From assembly GCA_028876655.1 (NCBI GenBank), contig JAGWRA010000004.1, positions 1 to 32,492 of the forward strand: a stretch of DNA of 32,492 bases, given 5' to 3'. Within the stretch, counting starts at the first letter, position 1. Each line of letters opens with the position of its first letter. The notes beneath the pieces are model-generated. The model had not been told where the DNA came from. It made no database searches and worked only from the letters and a program-made list of their open reading frames with translations. The position numbers were made by a program, and so were the translations under genes. Source of the DNA: Acidobacteriota bacterium. Lineage in GTDB: Bacteria > Acidobacteriota > Vicinamibacteria > Vicinamibacterales > CAVVIG01. Positions 7,126-14,099 of the stretch are shown here, in pieces.

Positions 7126-7605
7126 ATGGCTCAAGACGGCGCACAGGTCATTCGGCTCGAGTTCCTCAGTGCCTTCGAGATGCTGGACTGCGTGCAGGTG
7201 GTCAGCGACCATGTGGGGCGCGCGGCCGGCCTGGACGAGGACGCGGTCCACTGGGTCGGCGTGGCCCTGCGCGAGTCGGTGATCAATGCCATCAAGCACG
7301 GCAACCGTCAGGACCCGGCCAAGCGCGTGTTCATCGAGCTGGCGACGACACATGAGCTGGGCGGGACGGCCGAGCTGGTCATCCGCGTGCGGGACGAGGG
7401 GCTGGGATTCGACCCGGAGACGGTCGAAGATCCCCTCGCACCGGAGAACCTGCTGAAGGCCAGCGGCCGCGGCATCTTCATCATCCGCAACTTCATGGAC
7501 GTCGTCGACCTGTACCGGGTGCCGCAGGGCGGCATGGAGATCCGGATGGTGAAGCGCGTGCACCCGGCCCCGGCCGCGCCGGCCACCGACGACCCGAGGG
7601 CGTAG
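7126..7605 (+). CDS. RsbW/SpoIIAB-type serine kinase or anti-sigma factor (HATPase_c_2)
   Basis: A 159-residue GHKL-fold protein. The N box is ALRESVINAIKHGN (47-60; E50, N54, H58). The G1 box is VRDEGLGFD (88-96) and the G2 box is SGRGIFIIR (113-121). There is no histidine-kinase dimerisation domain and no membrane segment, so it is a stand-alone cytoplasmic ATPase of the RsbW type, which phosphorylates an antagonist on Ser/Thr and/or sequesters a sigma factor. I chose ATG 7126; a GTG at 7102 in frame would add eight residues. No STAS-domain antagonist or sigma factor gene is adjacent, so the partner must be encoded elsewhere. The 3' end is eight bases before the first possible start of the next gene. 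Confidence 0.9.
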   Translation: MAQDGAQVIRLEFLSAFEMLDCVQVVSDHVGRAAGLDEDAVHWVGVALRESVINAIKHGNRQDPAKRVFIELATTHELGGTAELVIRVRDEGLGFDPETVEDPLAPENLLKASGRGIFIIRNFMDVVDLYRVPQGGMEIRMVKRVHPAPAAPATDDPRA

Positions 7606-7639
7606 CACCCGGTTGTCCGTCCCGTCGCACGAGCACGCA

Positions 7640-8476
7640 ATGACCCTGCCCGATCCCCAGTTGCTCGCCACGGCCGTCGAGATCGTCCTGCGCGCCGGCC
7701 GGATTCAGATGGACAGCTTCGGCACCCGCATCCGCGTGGACAAGAAGGGGGCGATCGATCTCGTCACCGAGGTCGACGTGGCGGTCGAGCGGATGTTTCG
7801 CGAGCTGATTGCCACCCGCTTCCCGGATCACGAGGTCCTCGCCGAGGAGCTCGGGACGGCCGGCGACATCGAGCGGCGGCGCGGACGGTACTGCTGGGTG
7901 TTCGATCCGATCGACGGGACGACGAACTACGCGCACGGCGTCCCCGTCTTCTGCGCCTCGCTCGCCCTCGAGCTCGACGGCCAGCCCGTGGTCGCGGCGA
8001 TCTACGACCCGACGCGGAAGGAGCTGTTCACCGCCGAGAAGGGCGGCGGCGCGTACCTGAACGGCGCGCCCCTGCGCGTGTCGTCGACGGCGACGCTGAT
8101 CGACGCGCTGCTGGTCACCGGCTTCCCGTACAACGTGCACGACCGCGTGCAGGAGATCGTCGGGCTGTTCGCCGCCTTCCTCGGCCGCGCGCGGGCCGTC
8201 CGGCGCTTCGGTTCGGCGGCGCTGGACCTCTGCTATGTCGCCGCAGGTCGGCTGGACGGCTTCTGGGAGCAGGACCTGAAGCCGTGGGACATGGCCGCCG
8301 GCGGGCTGATCGTCGAAGAGGCGGGCGGTCGCATCACGGGACTCGACGGCGCGCCCTTCGCCTCCCGTCTCGGCCACGTCCTGGCGACCAACGGCCCCAT
8401 TCACGAAGAAATGCTCGCGGTGATCAGCGCGGCCGGCGTGAGACCCGGCGGCCGTTCACCAAAGCGGACGGACTGA
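7640..8476 (+). CDS. Inositol-monophosphatase family phosphatase (SuhB-like)
   Basis: A 278-residue Mg-dependent phosphatase. Metal-site motifs are LAEELG (67-72; E69/E70), DPIDGTTNY (89-97) and KPWDMAAGGL (214-223), the complete set for the family. K36-K37 and D45 correspond to the conserved N-terminal substrate/metal region. I chose ATG 7640; an in-frame TTG at 7613 would add nine residues. The likely substrate is myo-inositol 1-phosphate or another small phosphorylated polyol or nucleotide (FBPase or PAP phosphatase are alternatives in the same superfamily). It follows the RsbW-like gene on the same strand at short distance, so the two may share a transcript. Confidence 0.93.
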   Translation: MTLPDPQLLATAVEIVLRAGRIQMDSFGTRIRVDKKGAIDLVTEVDVAVERMFRELIATRFPDHEVLAEELGTAGDIERRRGRYCWVFDPIDGTTNYAHGVPVFCASLALELDGQPVVAAIYDPTRKELFTAEKGGGAYLNGAPLRVSSTATLIDALLVTGFPYNVHDRVQEIVGLFAAFLGRARAVRRFGSAALDLCYVAAGRLDGFWEQDLKPWDMAAGGLIVEEAGGRITGLDGAPFASRLGHVLATNGPIHEEMLAVISAAGVRPGGRSPKRTD

Positions 8477-8587
8477 TACCCTCCGAAGACAACGGCCCGG
8501 CGGCCGATCCGATCCCCGTCGCTTTTCCGCTGAGATTCCCGCCTTCGATCTGGCATCGGTCGTGCTCAGGACAGCGATGAGCGTGCC

Positions 8588-8639
8588 GGGCAGCTCGTGC
8601 CCGCCAGCCGTGTCAATCCGGCGTCCCCCGTGGACGCCG
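8588..8639 (+). promoter_or_regulatory. Two hairpins in the leader of the outer-membrane protein gene
   Basis: The 184-base gap before the beta-barrel gene holds two stems close to the start. One is GGGCA/TGCCC with a five-base loop (8588-8602). The other is CGGCGTCC/GGACGCCG, a perfect 8-bp stem with loop CCCGT (8619-8639). The Shine-Dalgarno tract GGGAAGGGAG (8643-8652) follows immediately. They could set mRNA stability or mark a small-RNA target. No promoter is clear in the gap. Confidence 0.4.
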
Positions 8640-8660
8640 TTCTGGGAAGGGAGCCCGCTC

Positions 8661-9359
8661 ATGCTGCGTAAATCGTTCGTGATCGTTCTGGCGCTGGCCG
8701 CCACGCTGGCCCTGCAGGCCCGGCCGGCGTTCGCCGACCAGTGGCTGGGGCTGAATCTCGGGTACTTCGCGACGCGTGGGCAGGACGGGCGGGTGGCCGG
8801 CGACGTCATCGCCGCGAACCGGACGTTCCTGACGTTCAATCCGAACGACCTGCGGAATGCGACCGTGGGCGGCGAGTGGCTCGTCGACCTGAACCGATTC
8901 CTCGAAGCCGGGTTCGGCGTGGGCTACTACAGCGGCACCGCGCCCAGCGTGTACACGAACTACGTGAACACCGACGGCTCGGAGATCCGGCAGCAGCTGC
9001 GCCTGCGGATCGTGCCGATCACGGCGACCGTCCGCTTCCTGCCGCTCGGCAACGACGCCCCGATTCAGCCTTACATCGGTGCGGGTGTCGGGATCTACAA
9101 CTGGCGGTACAGCGAGACGGGTGACTTCGTCGATTTCACCGACTACAGCATCTTCAACGGATCGTTCGCGGCGTCGGGGACCGACGTCGGACCGGTGGTG
9201 CTCGGCGGCGCGCGGATCCCGTTCGGTCCCCTCGCCATCGGCGGGGAGGTGCGCTACCAGAAGGGGACCGGATCCTTGCCGGCGAGCGGAGGGTTCGCCG
9301 GGACGAAGATCGATCTCGGGGGCTACAACTACCTGGCGACGATCCAGCTGCGCTTCTAG
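8661..9359 (+). CDS. Small outer-membrane beta-barrel protein
   Basis: A 232-residue exported protein. ATG 8661 has a strong GGGAAGGGAG Shine-Dalgarno sequence and begins a clear signal peptide (to about residue 25, ending PAFA|DQW). The mature part shows alternating hydrophobic/aromatic strands typical of 8-stranded barrels of the OmpW/OMP_b-brl type (LGLNLGYFATRG, EAGFGVGYYSG, IQPYIGAGVGIYNW, IAIGGEVRYQKG), and it ends in the strand YLATIQLRF with a terminal Phe, the usual BAM recognition signal. No catalytic motif is seen. It is convergent with the next gene and their stop codons interlock (CTAG at 9356-9359). A structural or adhesion role is likely, with specific function unknown. Confidence 0.88.
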   Translation: MLRKSFVIVLALAATLALQARPAFADQWLGLNLGYFATRGQDGRVAGDVIAANRTFLTFNPNDLRNATVGGEWLVDLNRFLEAGFGVGYYSGTAPSVYTNYVNTDGSEIRQQLRLRIVPITATVRFLPLGNDAPIQPYIGAGVGIYNWRYSETGDFVDFTDYSIFNGSFAASGTDVGPVVLGGARIPFGPLAIGGEVRYQKGTGSLPASGGFAGTKIDLGGYNYLATIQLRF

Positions 9360-10936
9360 TCGGGCAGGGGTGGCAGGGTCCGCTTGTAGAGCACGACGCC
9401 CGCCCCGTGGCAGACCGGCGTGAAGCCGTCGAGGAAGTGCGGGTCCTGGCGCGAGAGACGCGCCAGCGGCCCGCCGCCTTCCGCTTTCTCCTCGATCAGA
9501 ATCCAGTTCACGAACGGCCGGGGGTCGTGGAGGGCGGCGAGCCAGATGTCGCCGTTCCCCTCGTGCAGGAAGTCGCGGATCGGGAAGCCGGCGCGGCCGA
9601 GGTCCTGCATGTAGTGGCCGAGGGCCCCCATGCTGATCATGATCTTGCCGCCGTGATAGCCGGCACGCAGGCAGTCGGTGACGTGCTGACGCGGCGCGAA
9701 GTTCGGGCGGTCCCATTGCGCCTCGAGCACCATCGGCGCGCGGGGGTCGAACGGATGGATCTCGAGCACCATCACCAGCAGGGCGGCCACGGCGGCCACG
9801 CGGCGCCGCCGGCCGGCGGCGCCGACGAGCACGCCGATCGCCACCGCCTCGAAGGCGACGAAGGGGACCATGTAGCGGATGCGGAACGGGTGGCCCTTGA
9901 AGAAGGCGTAGCAGGGCAGGGCGGTGGAGGCCGCGAGCGCCACGAGCAGCCAGTCGCGTGCCCGCATCCGTGACACCAGCCCCCGCCCGAGCAGCAGCAG
10001 CCCGCCGGCCGATGCGGTAATGAGCAGCCACAGGCCGCTGATCTGGCGCTCGCCCCAGACCAATTCCGCCAGCGCGACGAGCGGTTTCCCGCGTGCCTTG
10101 TTCTGGGCGACGAAGAACCCGCTGGTCACGAGCCAGTGCCCGACCGTGGCCCGGCTCAGCACGAAGAATCCGAGGATGGCAGCCGTGGGCCAGACGGCCA
10201 CCGCCGCCACGCGCCTGATGGCGACGGGGAGGCGGTCCCCGCCGCGCCAGCGGGCCCAGGCCGCGGCTGTCAGCACGGCCGCGGTGATCAGCCAGGCCTC
10301 GTAGCGTGTCAGGCAGGCGGCCGCGAGCGCCGCGCCGGCCCCGCGGCCGGGTGCGGGGCGAGGGTCGTCGACCCAGTCGTAGAGGAGTGCGACGCCCAGC
10401 AGCGCGAAGCCGAAGAGCAGCGGTTCTTCCATCGGCGTCGACTGCAGGTAGAGCACGTTCGGATTGAGCGCGAAGACGGCCACGCCGAGCCAGGCGGCCA
10501 GCGGCGAGCCGGTGACCCGGACGATGAGGCGGGCCATCGCCCAGGTGGCCAGCGTGAAGGCGAGCACCGAGAAGGCGACGGCCGAGGCGCCGGTACGGTA
10601 CAGCCAGTCGATCTGCACCGGCAGCATGTTGAGGAGGTGGGGCAGGGGCAGCCAGACGGCGCCGATCTGCTGCCAGCCCGGCGTGATGCTGTCGATGATC
10701 CGCCGCGCCACGACGAGGTGGCCGCGCGCATCGTAGTGGCTCAGCGTCAGCCCCTGGAGGTGATAGAACCAGGCGGCACCCAGGCCGAGCAGGCCGGCGG
10801 CGAGCGCAATCAGGCGCGGCGCGCCGACCGCCGATCTCCAGGACGACCACGGGCGATTGCCGATGGGGCGGGCGGGAAGGTCAGGTATAATTTCGCGGGC
10901 CAAGGACCCGATGATACTGCAACTCCGCTGACCCAT
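9356..10936 (-). CDS. GT-C fold polytopic glycosyltransferase (PMT/ArnT-like)
   Basis: A protein of 526 residues with about eleven membrane segments. The first periplasmic loop contains SHYDARGHLVVARRI, with the Asp in the position of the catalytic acid of GT-C (PMT/ArnT/AglB-like) enzymes, followed by a loop with TPGWQQIGAVWLPLPHLLN. GT-C enzymes use polyprenyl-phosphate sugars as donors at the outer face of the inner membrane. The C-terminal region (about 400-526) is a soluble periplasmic domain. The start is uncertain. ATG 10936 collides with the divergent DedA gene's ATG (shared CATG), and a TTG at 10903 may be the true start. Acceptor and sugar are unknown; the neighbouring glycan genes suggest a surface polysaccharide or glycoprotein. 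Confidence 0.85.
   Translation of the reverse strand: MGQRSCSIIGSLAREIIPDLPARPIGNRPWSSWRSAVGAPRLIALAAGLLGLGAAWFYHLQGLTLSHYDARGHLVVARRIIDSITPGWQQIGAVWLPLPHLLNMLPVQIDWLYRTGASAVAFSVLAFTLATWAMARLIVRVTGSPLAAWLGVAVFALNPNVLYLQSTPMEEPLLFGFALLGVALLYDWVDDPRPAPGRGAGAALAAACLTRYEAWLITAAVLTAAAWARWRGGDRLPVAIRRVAAVAVWPTAAILGFFVLSRATVGHWLVTSGFFVAQNKARGKPLVALAELVWGERQISGLWLLITASAGGLLLLGRGLVSRMRARDWLLVALAASTALPCYAFFKGHPFRIRYMVPFVAFEAVAIGVLVGAAGRRRRVAAVAALLVMVLEIHPFDPRAPMVLEAQWDRPNFAPRQHVTDCLRAGYHGGKIMISMGALGHYMQDLGRAGFPIRDFLHEGNGDIWLAALHDPRPFVNWILIEEKAEGGGPLARLSRQDPHFLDGFTPVCHGAGVVLYKRTLPPLPD
10886..10891 (+). promoter_or_regulatory. Candidate -10 box for the DedA-type gene
   Basis: A perfect TATAAT on the + strand, 43 bases before ATG 10935, in a GC-rich context. 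No good -35 is found at 16-18 bases; TTGCCG at 10857-10862 is too far (23 bases). It lies inside the beginning of the divergent GT-C gene if that gene starts at 10936. Confidence 0.35.
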
Positions 10937-11528
10937 GCCGCTCTTCGCATTCTCGATTCAGGGCGCCGCCGCCTCGCTCGGCGGCGTGGGCCTCTTCATC
11001 GTCACGTTCCTCGACTCGTCCTTCCTGTCGCTGCCCGAGGCGGCCGATCTGCTGCTCATCTGGATGGTCGTCCAGCACAAGCCGCGGATGCTGTACTACT
11101 CGTCGATGGCGACGCTCGGGTCGATCGCCGGCTGCTTCGTGCTCTACTACGTGACGCGCAAAGCCGGCGACGCCTTCGTCCGGCGGCGCTTCAAGGCGGA
11201 GCGGATCGAGCGGGGGTTCCAGCTGTTCCAGCGGTACGGCGTCCTCGTCCTGCTGATCCCGTCCCTGCTGCCGCCCCCGTCGCCGTTCAAGATCTTCGTG
11301 CTGCTCGCCGGCGTGGTCGCCATCTCCCCGGTGAAGTTCGTCTCGGCGATCGCCCTCGGGCGAGGCGCGCGCTACTTCGGCGAGGGCCTGCTCGCGCTCT
11401 GGTACGGCGAACAGGCGATGGCCTTCCTCCGGACGCACGGGCTCACGATGTTCCTGGTCGCCACGGTGCTGATCCTGGCGCTGACGTTCGGCCGGCGGCT
11501 GTGGAGACGGCCGCGCGAGGCGATGTGA
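10935..11528 (+). CDS. DedA/VTT-domain membrane protein (YqaA-like)
   Basis: A 197-residue membrane protein of the SNARE-associated/VTT superfamily. The hallmark re-entrant-loop segments are present: the first around FLDSSFLSLPEAADLLL (25-41), and the second around LLIPSLLPPPSPFKIFVLLAGVV (about 105-127), with R/P/K residues typical of DedA proteins. Three to four further TM helices follow. DedA-family proteins transport lipids such as undecaprenyl phosphate or phosphatidylethanolamine across the inner membrane; UndP recycling would fit a glycan locus, but this is inference. The YqaA subfamily is the nearest by length. It starts at ATG 10935 on the opposite strand to the GT-C gene. Confidence 0.88.
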   Translation: MPLFAFSIQGAAASLGGVGLFIVTFLDSSFLSLPEAADLLLIWMVVQHKPRMLYYSSMATLGSIAGCFVLYYVTRKAGDAFVRRRFKAERIERGFQLFQRYGVLVLLIPSLLPPPSPFKIFVLLAGVVAISPVKFVSAIALGRGARYFGEGLLALWYGEQAMAFLRTHGLTMFLVATVLILALTFGRRLWRRPREAM

Positions 11529-11614
11529 CGGACGCCGGTGGCGCGGACGGCCGGGTCGCCCCGCCACGGGCGGCTGGCGTATACTGAGCGCGGGCGCCGG
11601 CCCGCTTCCATCCG

Positions 11615-12607
11615 ATGCAGCCAGACCTGTCCGTCGTCATCCCGATCCGCAACGAGTCGCCCTCGCTGCCGCAGCTGCACCAGGAGCTGCGCGAGGCGCT
11701 GGACGCGTGGGGCCGATCCTACGAGATCATCCTCATCGACGATGGCAGCACCGACGACAGCTATGCCGTGATGGCGGGCCTGCAGGCGGCGGATCCCCAC
11801 CTGCGGGTCATCCGCTTCCGCCGGAACTTCGGCCAGACGGCGGCGTTCGCGGCGGGCTTCGCCTACGCGCGCGGCCGCTTCATCGTCACCTCCGACGGGG
11901 ATCTCCAGAACGACCCGCACGACATCCCGGCGATGGTGGCCGAACTGGAGGCCGGCGGCTACGACATCGTCTGCGGCTGGCGGAAGAGCCGGAAGGACAC
12001 GTTCCTGACACGCCGCGTGCCGTCGATGCTGGCCAACTGGCTGATCTCGCGGGCCACCGGCGTCCGGCTGCACGACTACGGCTGTTCGCTGAAGGTCTTC
12101 CGCGCCGAGGTGGTGAAGTCGCTGAAGCTGTACGGCGAGATGCACCGCTTCCTGCCGGCCATCGCCAGCGAGATGGGGGTCCGGATTACCGAGGTGGTCG
12201 TGAACCACCGGGCGCGGCAGTACGGGAAGTCGAAGTACGGGTTGTCACGGACGGTCCGCGTCATCCTGGACCTGCTGACGGTGAAGTTCCTCCTCAGCTA
12301 CTCGACCCGCCCGCTGCAGATCTTCGGGCTGATCGGGCTGGCGATGGGGGCGCTCGGCACGGGCATCACCGGCTGGCTGGCCTACGTCCGGCTGTTCGGC
12401 GGACAGGCGATTGCCGGCCGCCCGCTGCTGCTGTTCGGCATCCTGCTGATCTTCACCGGCCTGCAACTGGTCACTCTTGGCCTGCTGGCGGAACTGCAGG
12501 CACGCACCTACCACGAATCCCAGGACAAGCCCATCTATACGATCCGTGAAGTGCTCGAGTCGGAGGCGCCGGTGGCGGTCCGTCAGGCCGTCAGCACCCG
12601 GGGCTAG
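11615..12607 (+). CDS. GT2 polyprenyl-phosphate glycosyltransferase (DPM1/GtrB-like)
   Basis: A 330-residue enzyme with an N-terminal GT-A domain and two C-terminal TM helices (about 235-260 and 270-292). Motifs are VVIPIRNE (7-14), IDDGSTDD (41-48), the metal-binding TSDGDLQNDP (92-101) and HRARQYGKSKYG (198-209). This layout matches GtrB/ArnC/DPM1-type enzymes that transfer a sugar from a nucleotide donor to undecaprenyl phosphate on the cytoplasmic face. The product would feed GT-C enzymes such as the three in this locus, and the DedA-type gene just upstream could move or recycle the lipid carrier. A TATACT sequence (11580-11585) precedes the gene but has no good -35. Sugar specificity cannot be read. 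Confidence 0.93.
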   Translation: MQPDLSVVIPIRNESPSLPQLHQELREALDAWGRSYEIILIDDGSTDDSYAVMAGLQAADPHLRVIRFRRNFGQTAAFAAGFAYARGRFIVTSDGDLQNDPHDIPAMVAELEAGGYDIVCGWRKSRKDTFLTRRVPSMLANWLISRATGVRLHDYGCSLKVFRAEVVKSLKLYGEMHRFLPAIASEMGVRITEVVVNHRARQYGKSKYGLSRTVRVILDLLTVKFLLSYSTRPLQIFGLIGLAMGALGTGITGWLAYVRLFGGQAIAGRPLLLFGILLIFTGLQLVTLGLLAELQARTYHESQDKPIYTIREVLESEAPVAVRQAVSTRG

Positions 12608-12633
12608 AAACGCCGGGATCGCGTGGAAACACC

Positions 12634-12663
12634 TTGACTTACGGCCGAGCCACCACGTATTCT
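12634..12663 (+). promoter_or_regulatory. Sigma-70-type promoter of lipoprotein 1
   Basis: TTGACT (12634-12639), an 18-base spacer and TATTCT (12658-12663). One of the best promoter matches in the window, and intergenic. Predicted transcription starts near 12670, leaving a leader of about 144 bases. Confidence 0.6.
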
Positions 12664-12680
12664 TGGGCTACCTCGACCGT

Positions 12681-12813
12681 GTGGCGGGTTTCCCAGCCTC
12701 TGCCACCATTCACGTACTGCTGAGTTCGGCTCGTACTAGTCGGACGGCGGGCAGGTTTTCGTCCCCCCGTTGAGGGAGGAAACTGCCTTGGCTCGTCCTG
12801 TAAGCAGGAGCGC
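12681..12813 (+). promoter_or_regulatory. Structured 5' leader of lipoprotein 1 with start-site hairpin
   Basis: Four potential stems follow one another: GTGGC/GCCAC (12681-12706); GTAC..GAG/CTC..GTAC (12714-12736); a long imperfect stem GGCAG...CTGCC enclosing TTTTC/GGAAA-type pairs (12750-12787); and TCCTG/CAGGA with loop TAAG (12796-12809). The last hides the AGGAG that lies three bases before ATG 12814. I do not recognise a known riboswitch class. The arrangement looks like a translational switch or thermometer, but only sequence pairing supports that. Confidence 0.45.
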
Positions 12814-13980
12814 ATGAAGAAGACCGTCTTTCGCTTCAGTGGAGTGCTGTGTCTGGCCGCCGGCATCGCGGCGTGTTCGTCGAGCCCCTCGAAGCCGTCG
12901 ATCACGCTGACGTCGCCGAAGCTCGTGACGCCGGCTCAGGGCGCGCAGATCGCGAACGCGGCGCAGCCCATTACGCTGACGATTCAGAACGCGACGTCGA
13001 CCGGGTCGACCGCGTTGACCTACACCTTCGAGGTGGCGACCGACGAACAGTTCACCAACGTCGTCTACACCAAGTCCAGCGTGGCGCCCGGCACCGACGG
13101 GACGACCTCGCAGCAGATCGACACCCTGCCGGCCGGCAAGGGGTACTACTGGCGCGCGAGGGCCGACAGCGGCTCGACCACCGGGCCGGTGACCTCGGCG
13201 TTGAACTTCGCGATTGGGCCGGCGGTTACGGTGGGTGCGCCGGCGCTGTCGTCTCCGGGCGTCGGGGCCACGGTCTCGAGCGCCCGTCCGACGCTGACGG
13301 TCACCAATTCGACCACGACCGGGCCTGTCGGCAGTATCACCTACAAGTTCGAGGTCTCGACGACCGACAGCTTCGACAGTCTGGTGGCGAGCGGGACGGT
13401 CGCGCAGAGTTCCGGTCAGACGTCGTACACGCTGACGCAGGACCTGCAGGACAACACCACCTACTACTGGCGGGTAACGGCGACCGACACGACGAACAAC
13501 ATCTCGAGCACCTATTCGGGCGTCGGCAACTTCAAGACCTCGCTGGGGTTCGACCTGAACCAGGTCGTCTATGTCCTCGGACCGAACATCAGTTCGTGGC
13601 CGCAGACCTCGACGATCACGAACGCCTACGCGGACGGCAGCCAGCTCTGCATCTACCACACGAAGCTGGGGGTCTGGCCGACGACGCCGTATCCGTACGA
13701 TCCGAGTGCGACGATCGAAGGGAACCAGTGGGTCTTCGCCAAGATCAACGGCACCTGGTACGGCGGTGCGAGCGATTGGTACCGGCCCGGGCAGGCCTGC
13801 AAGGGCGTGACGGCGCAAAGCATCGGCGGCGACGCCTTCTATGCGTGGGAGCCGCTGAAGTCGTGGGTGCCGCACTCGGGCGAGGTGTTCGGGGTGGCCG
13901 ATACGACGCCGGCCAGGGCGTGGCCCAGCACGAAGACGCTCGACGAGCGGACGGACGTCAAGCTGCTGACGTGGCCCTAG
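12814..13980 (+). CDS. Lipoprotein 1: two FN3/Ig-like repeats plus unrecognised C-terminal domain
   Basis: A 388-residue predicted lipoprotein. The signal peptide ends in a lipobox AGIAAC with lipidated C21. Two beta repeats follow (about 32-135 and 140-245), each containing a YYWR motif (YYWRARA at 111-117, YYWRVTA at 217-223), as in fibronectin-III/Ig-like domains of acidobacterial surface proteins. The C-terminal part (246-388) starts FDLNQVVYVLG, includes WVFAKINGTWYGGASDWYRPGQACK and ends in a short Pro/Trp tail. It aligns with the second lipoprotein's C-terminus and I cannot assign it to a family. A strong promoter and structured leader precede it, and a GC-rich hairpin follows. It probably sits on the cell surface, perhaps binding glycan; that is inference. 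Confidence 0.9.
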   Translation: MKKTVFRFSGVLCLAAGIAACSSSPSKPSITLTSPKLVTPAQGAQIANAAQPITLTIQNATSTGSTALTYTFEVATDEQFTNVVYTKSSVAPGTDGTTSQQIDTLPAGKGYYWRARADSGSTTGPVTSALNFAIGPAVTVGAPALSSPGVGATVSSARPTLTVTNSTTTGPVGSITYKFEVSTTDSFDSLVASGTVAQSSGQTSYTLTQDLQDNTTYYWRVTATDTTNNISSTYSGVGNFKTSLGFDLNQVVYVLGPNISSWPQTSTITNAYADGSQLCIYHTKLGVWPTTPYPYDPSATIEGNQWVFAKINGTWYGGASDWYRPGQACKGVTAQSIGGDAFYAWEPLKSWVPHSGEVFGVADTTPARAWPSTKTLDERTDVKLLTWP

Positions 13981-14021
13981 CGCGCAGCCGTCGAGGCTGA
14001 GAACGTCGAACGAGGAATAGA

Positions 14022-14056
14022 GAGCGCCCCGGAGGCCCGCCGCTTCCGGGGCGCTC
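14022..14056 (+). terminator. Hairpin terminator between lipoprotein 1 and convergent GT-C gene
   Basis: A perfect 12-bp GC-rich stem, GAGCGCCCCGGA (14022-14033) with TCCGGGGCGCTC (14045-14056), and an 11-base loop. No T-tract follows on either strand, so it may act bidirectionally or as an mRNA end-protecting hairpin. Confidence 0.65.
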
Positions 14057-14099
14057 GTGTGTACGACGCCGTTCGACGTCCGTGGTTACGGGAATCCCG

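Noticed and set aside
8613-10850. Long - strand frame over the beta-barrel and GT-C genes
   Set aside because: Arg-rich low complexity. The correct - strand frame over this area is the GT-C gene at 9356-10936.
11580-11585. TATACT before the GT2 gene as a promoter
   Set aside because: No acceptable -35 within 15-19 bases; the gene may simply be read from the DedA promoter.
12664-12813. Known riboswitch class in the lipoprotein 1 leader (c-di-GMP-I, fluoride, ZTP, TPP)
   Set aside because: None of the conserved core sequences of these classes was found. Kept only as an unassigned structured leader.
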